From: Clostridiaceae bacterium
GTDB taxonomy: Bacteria > Bacillota > Clostridia > Lachnospirales > Lachnospiraceae
DNA length: 64,000 nt
Assembly: GCA_910574345.1 (NCBI GenBank)
Contig: CAJSZV010000023.1
Coordinates: forward strand, 1-64,000
Direction of reading: 5' to 3'
Shown here: one piece after another, positions 37,179-45,974 of the stretch
How the letters are laid out: the number at the start of each line of letters is the position of its first letter
Position numbering within the stretch: the stretch's first letter is position 1
Made by a program: the position numbers and the translations under genes
The notes under the pieces: generated by a model
What the model saw: only the letters and a program-made list of their open reading frames with translations
Told to the model about the DNA's origin: nothing
The model's database searches: none

Positions 37179-38372
37179 ATGAAAACATTACAGGACTACA
37201 TTGACAAGTTAAACAAATTAAACTTCAAGGACATGTACAACGGAGATTTCTTCCTTACCTGGGAGAAGACGGACGAGGAGCTGGAGGCCGTATTTACCGT
37301 TGCCGATGCACTTCGTTATATGAGAGAAAACAACATTTCCACAAAGGTATTTGAGAGCGGCCTGGGCATCTCCTTATTCCGGGACAATTCCACAAGAACC
37401 CGCTTCTCCTTTGCCTCCGCCTGCAACCTGCTGGGCTTAGAGGTTCAGGATCTGGATGAGGGCAAATCACAGGTTGCCCACGGCGAGACAGTCCGGGAGA
37501 CTGCCAACATGATCTCCTTCATGGCCGATGTCATCGGTATCCGTGACGATATGTACATAGGAAAAGGCAACAAATATATGCATGAAGTGGTTGACGCCGT
37601 GACTCAGGGCAACAAGGACGGGATTCTGGAGCAGAAGCCTACTCTGGTAAACCTTCAGTGCGATATCGACCACCCCACACAGGCTATGGCGGATATGCTC
37701 CATATTATCCATGAGTTCGGCGGCGTAGAGAACTTAAAGGGCAAGAAGCTGGCTATGACCTGGGCCTACTCCCCCTCCTACGGCAAGCCCCTGTCCGTTC
37801 CCCAGGGTATTATCGGACTGATGACACGCTTCGGCATGGACGTGGTGCTGGCACACCCCGAAGGCTATGAGGTTTTCCCTGAGGTGGAGGAGGTGGCTGC
37901 CGCCAATGCAAAGAAATCAGGCGGTACCTTTACTAAGACCAACAATATGGCAGAGGCGTTTAAAGATGCGGATATCGTATATCCAAAGAGCTGGGCTCCC
38001 TTTGCTGCCATGGAAAAACGTACAGAGCTTTACGGCAACGGCGACACGGAAGGCATCAAGGCTTTGGAGAAAGAGCTTCTGGCACAGAACGCACAGCACA
38101 AGGACTGGGCCTGCACGGAGGAGCTTATGACCGCTACCAAGAACGGAAAAGCCCTGTATATGCACTGTCTGCCGGCTGATATCTCCGGCGTAAGCTGCAA
38201 GGAAGGCGAAGTGGACGCCACGGTATTTGACCGTTATCGGGATCCGCTGTACAAGGAGGCCAGCTTTAAGCCCTATATTATTGCTGCCATGATCTTCCTT
38301 GCTAAGTTTGCTGATCCGGCGGATGTGCTGAAGAAGCTGGAGGAGAAGGGGACTCCAAGGGTTTTTAAATAG
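37179..38372 (+). CDS. ygeW: YgeW family knotted carbamoyltransferase
   Basis: 397 residues. Transcarbamylase motifs are complete: FRDNSTRTRFSF for carbamoyl phosphate, DIDHPTQAMADM and YMHCLPAD. The length and the insertions fit YgeW rather than ornithine or aspartate transcarbamylase. It is proposed to form carbamoyl phosphate by phosphorolysis of a ureido intermediate, passing it to the carbamate kinase. It follows ygeY by 117 bases. Confidence 0.93.
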   Translation: MKTLQDYIDKLNKLNFKDMYNGDFFLTWEKTDEELEAVFTVADALRYMRENNISTKVFESGLGISLFRDNSTRTRFSFASACNLLGLEVQDLDEGKSQVAHGETVRETANMISFMADVIGIRDDMYIGKGNKYMHEVVDAVTQGNKDGILEQKPTLVNLQCDIDHPTQAMADMLHIIHEFGGVENLKGKKLAMTWAYSPSYGKPLSVPQGIIGLMTRFGMDVVLAHPEGYEVFPEVEEVAAANAKKSGGTFTKTNNMAEAFKDADIVYPKSWAPFAAMEKRTELYGNGDTEGIKALEKELLAQNAQHKDWACTEELMTATKNGKALYMHCLPADISGVSCKEGEVDATVFDRYRDPLYKEASFKPYIIAAMIFLAKFADPADVLKKLEEKGTPRVFK

Positions 38373-38484
38373 GTATAGGCGAAAGCCTAGGTTGTGAGAA
38401 GATTTTGACCAAGTGTATGTTTTGCTTCCAAATATATTGGATGATTTGGGATGATTTAAAAAACTTGTTTGTTAATATTAAAAG

Positions 38485-38514
38485 GTGGTGCCGGGGAAAA
38501 GGTCATGTATGACT
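38485..38514. repeat. Short copy of a dispersed palindromic element
   Basis: The segment around 38499-38514 reads AAAGGTCATGTATGACTTTG and matches the flanks of the longer copy at 40160-40215. GTCAT-GT-ATGAC forms the core palindrome. It lies inside the ygeW-arcC gap, in an otherwise gene-free 226 bases. Confidence 0.7.
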
Positions 38515-38598
38515 TTGAGACCGCAGCGGAGCAATCTGTAGGTATCAGGGGGTCGAGGGCCTTTTGAGTCTGGCAGCATATAAAGAAAGGACCTGGAA

Positions 38599-39546
38599 AT
38601 GTCTGAGAAGAGGAGAAGGATTGTGATTGCCCTTGGGGGAAATGCTTTGGGGAATACTTTGCCGGAGCAGATGAAGGCGGTGAAGATTACGGCCAAGGCT
38701 ATCGTGGATTTGATTGAGGAGGGGTGCGAGGTTGTGGTGGCTCATGGGAATGGGCCTCAGGTGGGTATGGTGAATAATGCCATGATCGCTCTGACCCATG
38801 AAGATACGCAGCAGCCTAATACGCCGCTGTCGGTGTGCGTGGCCATGAGCCAGGCTTATATCGGGTATGATCTGCAGAATGCCTTGAGAGAGGAGATGTT
38901 AAATCGGGGCATTGAGGATATTCCCGTGGCCACTATGATTACTCAGGTGAGGGTGGATCCGGAGGATCCGGCTTTTGCCGCTCCTTCCAAGCCTATCGGA
39001 AAGTTTGTCGATGAGGAGCAGGCGAAAATCATGGAGGAGAAGTTCCAGTATACGATGAAGGAGGATTCGGGAAGGGGCTACCGGAGGGTGGTGGCTTCTC
39101 CGAAGCCTGTGGAGATTATCGAGATCGGCACCATACGGACTATGGTGGAATCGGGGGATCTGGTGATCGCCTGCGGCGGCGGAGGAATCCCGGTGATCCG
39201 TCAGGGCAACCATCTGAAGGGAGCAAGTGCCGTGATTGATAAGGACTTTGCCAGCTGTCTCCTTGCCAAAGAGCTGGATGCGGACTTTTTGATTATTCTT
39301 ACTGCTGTGGAACAGGTTGCCTTAAACTTCGGAAAGCCGGAGGAGCGTTGGCTTTCGGATGTGTCTGTGAAGGAGGCCGAGGAATATATTAAAGAGGGGC
39401 ATTTTGCGCCGGGGTCTATGCTGCCTAAGGTGCAGGCGGCTGTAGACTTCGCAGGCTCCAAGCCGGGGCGCAGGGCCCTTATTACTCTGCTGGAAAAATC
39501 AAGGGACGCCATTCAGGGAAAGACGGGAACTATGTTTCATCTGTAA
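38599..39546 (+). CDS. arcC: Carbamate kinase
   Basis: 315 residues. It makes ATP from carbamoyl phosphate and ADP, the energy-yielding step of the pathway. Motifs are VIALGGNALGNTL, VVVAHGNGPQVGM, ACGGGGIPV and DKDFASCLLAKEL. In E. coli-type clusters this position is held by yqeA. AAAGGA precedes the ATG. A hairpin follows the gene. Confidence 0.95.
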   Translation: MSEKRRRIVIALGGNALGNTLPEQMKAVKITAKAIVDLIEEGCEVVVAHGNGPQVGMVNNAMIALTHEDTQQPNTPLSVCVAMSQAYIGYDLQNALREEMLNRGIEDIPVATMITQVRVDPEDPAFAAPSKPIGKFVDEEQAKIMEEKFQYTMKEDSGRGYRRVVASPKPVEIIEIGTIRTMVESGDLVIACGGGGIPVIRQGNHLKGASAVIDKDFASCLLAKELDADFLIILTAVEQVALNFGKPEERWLSDVSVKEAEEYIKEGHFAPGSMLPKVQAAVDFAGSKPGRRALITLLEKSRDAIQGKTGTMFHL

Positions 39547-39552
39547 AAGTAC

Positions 39553-39588
39553 GACAAGCCTGTTATACATAAAGCTGACAGGCTTGTC
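39553..39588 (+). terminator. Hairpin after arcC
   Basis: GACAAGCCTGT (39553-39563) pairs with ACAGGCTTGTC (39578-39588). The T content that follows is modest, so it may act as a terminator or an mRNA end. Confidence 0.65.
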
Positions 39589-39611
39589 TGGTATTTCTAT
39601 TCTTCGATTCT

Positions 39612-40028
39612 TTACACAAAAAATTCTACGGGTTTATAGTCTTCTACCCCCTGTACATGTGAAGATTCGTAAAACTTCCGGAAAATATCCACACACTCTG
39701 TTTCTGAACAGATCTTTTCCACAAGTTTTGTCCGCCCCTTCTCTTCAATCCCCAGCTGAACAATGATTCCCTTCTCATTGGGGCAGGCCTGAACATAGCG
39801 TATATTATGACGGATCTCCCCCAATGTCAGAGTGACAAACTGGTTATCATCGTCAAACATGTCCTCTAAGCAGTCTGCCACCTGATCCCAGGAGGATACC
39901 TCCCTCTCTCCGTTCTGCGTGCCTACTGTCCTGGGAAATGTGGGGGATGTAATGCCAAATGTGATATCTGTTGTTGTCTTTTTCTCTGACTCTTTCTTCG
40001 TCTTGTTGCCTCGTGAAAAAAGTCCCAT
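39612..40028 (-). CDS. Hypothetical protein
   Basis: 138 residues, no signal peptide or membrane helix. A Lys/Ser/Thr-rich N-terminus (residues 1-25) leads into a compact alpha/beta region (WDQVADCLEDMFDDDNQFVT, LGEIRHNIRYVQACP, GIIVQLGIEE). I do not recognise the family. The gene has a natural start with GGAAGG upstream and converges on arcC. Confidence 0.65.
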   Translation of the reverse strand: MGLFSRGNKTKKESEKKTTTDITFGITSPTFPRTVGTQNGEREVSSWDQVADCLEDMFDDDNQFVTLTLGEIRHNIRYVQACPNEKGIIVQLGIEEKGRTKLVEKICSETECVDIFRKFYESSHVQGVEDYKPVEFFV

Positions 40029-40159
40029 AAGGTTTTACCTTCCTTTCTTTTTTCTGTAACCTGCATCACAATTCCAGGTTGTTTTCCTTAAGGAGAAAAT
40101 CATAAATACTCATGGTTGTAATGCCAACCTCATCCCGTTTTACCTTTATGACATGATAC

Positions 40160-40215
40160 CAGGGCCAAAAGGTCATGTATGACATGCCTGCATGTCAATA
40201 CATGACTTTGGGACC
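40160..40215. repeat. Long copy of the palindromic element, with a 35-base hairpin
   Basis: GTCATGTATGACATGC (40172-40187) pairs with GCATGTC-A-ATACATGAC (40190-40206), leaving one bulged A and a two-base loop. The outer flanks GGGCCAAAAG and TTTGGGACC correspond to those of the copy at 38485. Compared with that copy, this one has an internal 23-base addition that doubles the palindrome. Confidence 0.75.
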
Positions 40216-40252
40216 CGAAAAAACATGAAAAAGCAGCCCGATAGGGCGGATT

Positions 40253-40486
40253 TTGAATGTTTTTAGGATTGCGGCAGCACAGTTCTATAATTACTGTGTC
40301 CGGCTTCTGGCCCGCCAGTTTATCCTGGATAAAAACAAGACTGCCCATGATCTGATATGGCTTACCGGACAGCTCCCCCTGTACGGTCAGGCTTTCCGCA
40401 TTCTTGAAATTCTGGAAAAAGGGATGGGATCCATCGAACAGTATTTTGAAGCAGCTGATGACAGTCTGCGGCAGGCGGACCATTGA
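40253..40486 (+). pseudogene. Possible C-terminal gene remnant
   Basis: A 77-codon frame whose translation looks protein-like (LPLYGQAFRILEILEKGMGS, IEQYFEAADDSL) but has no convincing ribosome site, and sits in a 540-base gap. It may be the tail of a decayed gene. I do not recognise a family, and it could be chance. Confidence 0.3.
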
Positions 40487-40571
40487 CATGGATTCAGGGT
40501 TGGGGCCAGGGGCTGACCCTTGCTTATCTGGCAGAGGTGCTGTTGTATTAAAGCCGCTGCTCTTTCCTCCT

Positions 40572-41342
40572 TCACTCTGTCTTCCCATACTCCTGCGCGA
40601 TCAGGCCCGCCACGTACAAAAGCTGGTAGGGGTGGCCGGCTTGGTCCTGCTGGGACTTAAAGTCCAGCACCCTGGCAACATATTCAGGAAATGCTTTCTG
40701 CCTTCCTGATACCATCCAGATCCTGGGCCGGTCTCTTTTATCTCTGCCCCTGAACAGCTTCTCCTTCTGGTACTCAAAATAAGCCCCGGTATAGCTGAAG
40801 ATCACAATCAGGCTGTCATTTCCCGCATTTCGGATATACTCGATCTGCTGGTCGTAGGACACATTGGTATACACATGCTTCCCCATCATCCACAGGTCCC
40901 CCTGGAGATGCACGGCGGCAGACTCGGCTTTTAAAAGACCGAACAAAGCCACCTTCTCATACTGCCTCATATCCCGGCACAGCTCCTCAAGCCTGCGGGC
41001 CGATAAGGTCTTTGTCACCAGATCGATGCTGTGCTTTACCTTCTTTCCGTATTCCGCCGCCCGCTCTCCCGGCGACTCTGCCAGAGAATGGGGTTCAAAA
41101 TTGTCGCCTGCGGTATTAAGGAGTTCTCTCAGCTCCACAAAATCCCTGAGTCCGATATCTTTACAGAATCGAGAAACAGAGCCGGTGCCTACATGACACC
41201 GCTCTGCTATCTCCTTGATTCCCAGGTCCCTCACCTCATCCATGTGGTTGAGAATATAATCTGCTATGATACTGTTGGTGCTTCCGCTTTTCTCACTGGC
41301 AATAACGCTTAAAAATACCACCGGCAGTTTGCCGTAGATCAT
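40572..41342 (-). CDS. MurR/RpiR family transcriptional regulator
   Basis: 256 residues. The N-terminal HTH_6 reads IKEIAERCHVGTGSVSRFCK (about 40-60), and a SIS sugar-phosphate-binding domain fills the C-terminal half. GGAGGAG lies seven bases before the ATG. It follows two DJ-1 paralogs in the same orientation by 26 bases, so it may be co-expressed with them. Its ligand is unknown. Confidence 0.85.
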   Translation of the reverse strand: MIYGKLPVVFLSVIASEKSGSTNSIIADYILNHMDEVRDLGIKEIAERCHVGTGSVSRFCKDIGLRDFVELRELLNTAGDNFEPHSLAESPGERAAEYGKKVKHSIDLVTKTLSARRLEELCRDMRQYEKVALFGLLKAESAAVHLQGDLWMMGKHVYTNVSYDQQIEYIRNAGNDSLIVIFSYTGAYFEYQKEKLFRGRDKRDRPRIWMVSGRQKAFPEYVARVLDFKSQQDQAGHPYQLLYVAGLIAQEYGKTE

Positions 41343-41368
41343 CTTTGATCTCCTCCGTTCATGAAGCT

Positions 41369-41935
41369 TTACCTACCGCCAGCAAAGTTGTAGAGCATCC
41401 GTTCCTTTAGCACAGACACGTCTTTTCCCAGAACCTCCGCCAGCTTGTAGGCAAAGGGATATACTGTGGCCGGCCCCTGGCTGGTGATCAGGTTGCCGTC
41501 TGCCACTACCACGTCCTCCTTAAAGACAGCGCCCGGCAGCTTCTCTTCATATCCTGTATACCCCGTAACCCTCTTACCCTCAATCACATCTGCTTCGGCA
41601 AGAACCAGGGTGCCGGAGCACATGGCGGCCACGTATTTTCCTTCTGCCGCAAAATACTTTACCATACTGATAACTTCCGGATTCTCTCTTAAATTGGCTC
41701 CCCCCGGCCTTCCTCCGGGAAGCACCAGCATATCATAAGCTTTGACCTCATCGGAAAATTCCTTGTCTGCTTTTATTAACATGCCATGCATTCCTTTGAC
41801 AAAGCTTTCGCCTTCTTCCCCGCTTCCCACTGCAAAAGTATCACAGGGAATCCCGGCCCTTCTCAGAATATCCACAATAGTCAGTGTCTCGCCCTCTTCA
41901 TAGCCTTCCGCCATCAATACTGCAGCCTTCTCCAT
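41369..41935 (-). CDS. DJ-1/PfpI family protein, copy A
   Basis: 188 residues. The nucleophile elbow is VAAMCSGTLVLAEA, with the conserved Cys near 103, and the family Glu is in AEGYEEGETLTIVDI. GGAGG precedes the ATG at 41935; the frame extends upstream only by overlapping the neighbour. It is about half identical to the preceding gene by eye, suggesting tandem duplication. Relatives are deglycase-like, chaperone or redox-sensing proteins; the function here is open. Confidence 0.87.
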   Translation of the reverse strand: MEKAAVLMAEGYEEGETLTIVDILRRAGIPCDTFAVGSGEEGESFVKGMHGMLIKADKEFSDEVKAYDMLVLPGGRPGGANLRENPEVISMVKYFAAEGKYVAAMCSGTLVLAEADVIEGKRVTGYTGYEEKLPGAVFKEDVVVADGNLITSQGPATVYPFAYKLAEVLGKDVSVLKERMLYNFAGGR

Positions 41936-41939
41936 AGTC

Positions 41940-42497
41940 TTATGCCTCCTTCTTAAATGCATGGTCAAAAAGCATTCTCTTCTGCACCGCTTCCACATCC
42001 CCGCCTAAAAGCCCCACAAGCTCATAGGCAAAGGCGTAGGCCGTGGCCGGTCCCCTGCTGGTAACCACATTGCCGTCCGTCACCACTTCATCCTCCAAAA
42101 ATGTCCCTGTCTTGATCTTCTCGTCATACCCCACATAGGCAGTGAATTTCTTTCCTTCCAGAATCCCGGCCCGCTCTAGGGCAATGGGAGCGGCACACAT
42201 GGCACAGATATATTTCCCCTCTTTGTTCATCTTCCTTAACACTTCCATGAGAAGGCCGCTGTCCCTTAAATTTGTGGCTCCGGGAATGCCTCCGGGCAGC
42301 ACCACCATGTCGCTGCCGCAGACCTCCATGGATAGTATTGTATCACATTTCATGGTGATCTGGTGAGCTCCGGTCACTACCTGCTCCGTAAGCCCCACGC
42401 TGTCACAGGAAATCCCTGCCCTTCGTATAATGTCGATGATTGTCAGTGCCTCCCCTTCTTCAAAACCAGGTGCTATAATCACTGCTGCTCTCTTCAT
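41940..42497 (-). CDS. DJ-1/PfpI family protein, copy B
   Basis: 185 residues. It shows APGFEEGEALTIIDIIRRAG and the cysteine elbow ICAMCAAPIALERAG. It is the first gene of the three-gene unit and is separated from copy A by four bases. The active-site neighbourhood differs from copy A (CAAP against CSGT), so the two may have diverged in reactivity. Confidence 0.87.
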   Translation of the reverse strand: MKRAAVIIAPGFEEGEALTIIDIIRRAGISCDSVGLTEQVVTGAHQITMKCDTILSMEVCGSDMVVLPGGIPGATNLRDSGLLMEVLRKMNKEGKYICAMCAAPIALERAGILEGKKFTAYVGYDEKIKTGTFLEDEVVTDGNVVTSRGPATAYAFAYELVGLLGGDVEAVQKRMLFDHAFKKEA

Positions 42498-42600
42498 GCC
42501 GTCTGCCTCCTTCGTTTTTACAATGATTTATGCCCTTATTATAAAAAGCCGGAAGACGGATTGCAATCTATTTCCAGATTTCGGAAATCAAAAGCTATAT

Positions 42601-42638
42601 GGGGTTACGTTCACAGAACATTCTGCGAACGTAACCCC
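42601..42638. terminator. Near-perfect 38-base palindrome after the flavoprotein gene
   Basis: GGGGTTACGTTC (42601-42612) and GAACGTAACCCC (42627-42638) pair fully. Inside them CAGAA pairs with TTCTG, leaving one A-C mismatch and a two-base loop. It lies between two gene starts and ends on both strands. The T tract is poor on both sides, so it may be a terminator or a protein site. Confidence 0.6.
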
Positions 42639-42664
42639 TCGTACTTTAGCCCTGTTAAAAGGGC

Positions 42665-44956
42665 TCACTTATGGGTGATGTAATTGACCACACTGTGTCC
42701 GGCCATATAACCGGATGCAGTCATCCAGCCAAGGGTAGTGGTGTCTACAAAGTAAGAACTTCCGCTCCATCCCAAAGCATCAAATCCTGCTGCATACAGA
42801 CCTGGTATAATATGCCCGTCTTCATGATATATGGCCAATGTCTCGTCTGTCACCAAACCACCGTAAGTTCCCAGATTCCTTACTCGTGTTTCCAATGCAT
42901 AGAAGGGGCCTTTTTCTATGGTATAAACCAGGGTAGACGGATCTCTGTCGTACTCAGCATCCTGGCCGGTTTTCACGGCCTGGTTATACTTTTCTACTTC
43001 TTCTGGCAGCACATCTGCATCCACTCCCATGAGAACCGCCAGTTCCTCCAGCGTATCCGCCTTATAAGCAAATCCTGCATCCACCACGGCATCTGTCTGT
43101 TCCTGAAGATTCAGTCCCGTATAATCCGGGTTTTTCATAGGTTCTCCATACATACGAGAGCGCCATGGCCGGGTCTGGGAACCGTTTTCCATAAGAGAAT
43201 CCATGGCTGCCTGATCCAGTATTACCATGGCACCCTCTGACATCATGCTTACATTTCCGTGGTAATGGGGGGTATAGATTACAGTCTCATCGGAAATACG
43301 GCGTCCTGTTCTGCGGTTTAAGCGCAGCATAGGCTCATAAGCCAAATTAGCATAGAGACAGTTTCCCGTAGTAATATCCATATCCAAAAGTCCATGAAGC
43401 TCCAAAGGCAGTCCTTCGTTGTGGCTTTGAGAGCCGACACGGCCTTTTTCGGCGCCGATCTCCCATGCCATGCGGACACCATCTCCATTGCTGGTTGAAC
43501 CTCCCCAGTTCATATAGTATTCATTGTAATCATCTAAATACTCTTTCATCATCTCCGTATTATTGGAAAATCCTCCGGTTGCCAGAATAACTGCCTTGGC
43601 ATGAACCGTAGTGATTCCTCCGGTTTCGTTGACAGCTTCCACACCCGTCACAGCTCCGCTTTCATCTGTCAGAAGCTTTTGTCCCCTTGTTGCCAACAAT
43701 GTGGTGACCCCCATTTCCTGAAGCTTGTCTGCCACAAAGCCAAAACGCGTCCCCTGAGCAGAATAGCGGACACCGCTGATGCTGGCCGGCGTAAAGTTCA
43801 TGCCCATATCCTCAGCCATAAAATCAGCAGCCTTCCCGGATGCCTCCAGATATTTTTTTACCAGCAAAGAGTTAGCCTGATAGTGAGTAGAATCCAGGTA
43901 TTCCAAAAGAAAACGTTTTGATACCTCGTCTGCCGTCTCACCTGCCTCCTCATAAAGATCCTTTATGGTACCGTCTTCCTGAACCGCTTGTTTCTGGATC
44001 TCAGTGCCGATAGCCAGTGCGGCCCCTCCTGCAATTTCCGATACGCCTCCAAACCGGTCTGCTGCCTCAAGGACGATTACTTTCAATCCTTCCTTTGCCG
44101 CCACAGATGCGGCGATCAGACCGGAACCCCCGCCGCCGATGACACACACATCATAATTTTCAAATACCTGGTTCACGGCTTCCGGAGGCGCCTTTTTTAT
44201 CTGCTTTAGGAAAGATACAGCATCCTCTCCTGCTGCCTGGGCTACACAGTCAGCCACCCCGTTGATAATGGCTTCACTGCCCCATGTTGCACCTGTCACC
44301 GCATCTACATTCAGACTCTGGCCCTCCACAATGGCTGCTGGTATCTTTTCCGCACACAGGTCTCGCAAGTAAGGCGTCTCTCCGGAATTGTCAATGACAG
44401 TCACGCTCTTGATCGCATCTTTTGTGAATACGGTCTCTACCGTCACATAGCTGTGGAAGCCAAAGCCTCTTCCCGTATAAGCTCCCTCCTTGTAAAATAC
44501 AGTCTCCACAGCAGAAGGCGCCTGTCCCTGGATTTTATTTTCCAAAGCTGCATCCACCGCTCTTTTCAGTGCATCACTGGTTATGGTTGCCCCTGAGATT
44601 CCATCCACAGTCGTGGACCCTGCTTCCACAATCTTCCCTGGAAGTTCATCTATAACCACACTGCCCTTTCCCGGCGTCTCATCAAGGCCTGCAGCTGTTA
44701 CATCCGTAATCACATTATCCTTGACTGTAACCCACACCGTAACCGGTCCGCCGAATCCCTCTGCCTGGGCAGTGTAAGTTTTTTCTCCTGAATCATCAGA
44801 TACCTGTTGGACAGACGTCTTTTTTTCTGCCTCGGTCACTGGCGCCTCTGATATCTCCTCTGGCTGCTTTGTAGGTTCCTGGGACGAACTATTACACCCT
44901 CCAAGGCCTAAAGCTGCAGCCAGACCAAAAGCCATCCATTTTTTTGCATTTCTCAT
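42665..44956 (-). CDS. FMN-binding and FAD-dependent reductase lipoprotein (fumarate-reductase-like)
   Basis: 763 residues from the ATG at 44956 (AAGGAG eight bases upstream). The lipobox LGLGGC places it outside the membrane. Two FMN_bind domains follow, with covalent-FMN-type motifs DGISGATITS (about 115) and DAVTGATWGS (about 212). Then comes an FAD_binding_2 domain with VCVIGGGGSGLIAAS and the C-terminal GYMAGH region. Such proteins reduce an external electron acceptor (fumarate, urocanate or similar) in anaerobic respiration. The acceptor is not evident. A MerR gene lies just upstream. Confidence 0.88.
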   Translation of the reverse strand: MRNAKKWMAFGLAAALGLGGCNSSSQEPTKQPEEISEAPVTEAEKKTSVQQVSDDSGEKTYTAQAEGFGGPVTVWVTVKDNVITDVTAAGLDETPGKGSVVIDELPGKIVEAGSTTVDGISGATITSDALKRAVDAALENKIQGQAPSAVETVFYKEGAYTGRGFGFHSYVTVETVFTKDAIKSVTVIDNSGETPYLRDLCAEKIPAAIVEGQSLNVDAVTGATWGSEAIINGVADCVAQAAGEDAVSFLKQIKKAPPEAVNQVFENYDVCVIGGGGSGLIAASVAAKEGLKVIVLEAADRFGGVSEIAGGAALAIGTEIQKQAVQEDGTIKDLYEEAGETADEVSKRFLLEYLDSTHYQANSLLVKKYLEASGKAADFMAEDMGMNFTPASISGVRYSAQGTRFGFVADKLQEMGVTTLLATRGQKLLTDESGAVTGVEAVNETGGITTVHAKAVILATGGFSNNTEMMKEYLDDYNEYYMNWGGSTSNGDGVRMAWEIGAEKGRVGSQSHNEGLPLELHGLLDMDITTGNCLYANLAYEPMLRLNRRTGRRISDETVIYTPHYHGNVSMMSEGAMVILDQAAMDSLMENGSQTRPWRSRMYGEPMKNPDYTGLNLQEQTDAVVDAGFAYKADTLEELAVLMGVDADVLPEEVEKYNQAVKTGQDAEYDRDPSTLVYTIEKGPFYALETRVRNLGTYGGLVTDETLAIYHEDGHIIPGLYAAGFDALGWSGSSYFVDTTTLGWMTASGYMAGHSVVNYITHK

Positions 44957-44993
44957 CCTGATTGCTCCTTCCCTTTTTTCATTTATTACTAAA

Positions 44994-45024
44994 ACTATAC
45001 ACATGGGGGTAACAACCAGGTCAA
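44994..45024 (-). promoter_or_regulatory. MerR-type promoter of the flavoprotein gene, 19-base spacer
   Basis: On the minus strand TTGACC (45019-45024) and TATAGT (44994-44999) are separated by exactly 19 bases. This overlong spacer is the mark of promoters activated by MerR proteins, and the MerR gene is directly upstream. I see no clean dyad in the spacer. Confidence 0.7.
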
Positions 45025-45061
45025 CAGCTTTTTCTTATGTTTTTACAAAAAACGTTCTTTT

Positions 45062-45868
45062 TTATCGGATATGAACACGCATAGTAATATAATAGAGAAA
45101 TTCATCTTTTTCTTTTTCCATACTGAGCAGATGTCCAAAAACACCATCCACCACTTCGTACCCTTCCTCCTGGATTTTTTCATATAAAGGCCTCAAATCC
45201 TCCGGCACAAGGAACAGCGGGTTCTTTACACATACCCGGACCACCAGGCATTTTTGCGCCGACAGTTTATGGAACAGTGACAGATCCAGATCCTTTGTAT
45301 TCTCTTTTCCTACAATACCATATCCCAGCTGCACCTTCATAGGACGCCTCTCCACAAAATCTTTCCAGTCAGCCATAAGAGATATATGTACCATAGGAAA
45401 CCGCAGAGACAAATCACGAATAATCCCCACACTGTCCCTCCCAAGACAGCTGACTGTCTCCGCTATGTTCAACAGATACATCTCCCGCCCGGCCTCATGA
45501 AGAAAAGGCTGATTTAAATAAGTTCCCGATTCATACAATATTCTCCTGCGAGCCTGCAGAAACTGCTTCTTTTTCTGAAGGCGGCAGATCTGCTCATCCA
45601 GACTTCGGATTGTCTGATCCAGCTCGTCCACTTGAGCGGGCAGATCCATATGCCACAAAAAATCCTTCATACTTTCCACAGGCAGTTCACAGCTGCGGTA
45701 GAAACGAATGATCATCATCTGCAGCGCCTCTTTTTCACTGTAAAAAGAGTATCCCTTTTCATTAGTATAGGCAGGCGCAATCAGCCCCTTATCTATATAA
45801 TGACGCATGGTTTCCCTTGTTATCCCCATCATCTTATAAAATTCATTAGGCTTAAAAAGATGTTCCAT
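45062..45868 (-). CDS. MerR family transcriptional regulator
   Basis: 268 residues. The winged helix opens with KPNEFYKMMGITRETMRHYI and GLIAPAYTNEKGYSFYSEKE. A coiled dimer helix follows (about 75-125), then a GyrI-like effector domain of about 140 residues. Its promoter on the minus strand is TTACAA (45937-45942), 17 bases, TAGACT (45914-45919). It precedes the flavoprotein gene, whose promoter has MerR geometry. Confidence 0.87.
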   Translation of the reverse strand: MEHLFKPNEFYKMMGITRETMRHYIDKGLIAPAYTNEKGYSFYSEKEALQMMIIRFYRSCELPVESMKDFLWHMDLPAQVDELDQTIRSLDEQICRLQKKKQFLQARRRILYESGTYLNQPFLHEAGREMYLLNIAETVSCLGRDSVGIIRDLSLRFPMVHISLMADWKDFVERRPMKVQLGYGIVGKENTKDLDLSLFHKLSAQKCLVVRVCVKNPLFLVPEDLRPLYEKIQEEGYEVVDGVFGHLLSMEKEKDEFLYYITMRVHIR

Positions 45869-45974
45869 CTTAGGTTTCCTTCCGAATATTCTTTATTGCT
45901 TTTATCTGGTTTAAGTCTAGCATGTTTCTACTGTATTTGTAAATCTTTTATGGCCATTGACGAAAGCTCTGAAA

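Noticed and set aside
40130-40588. 152-codon minus-strand frame
   Set aside because: It crosses the palindromic element and overlaps the RpiR gene end; the translation looks random.
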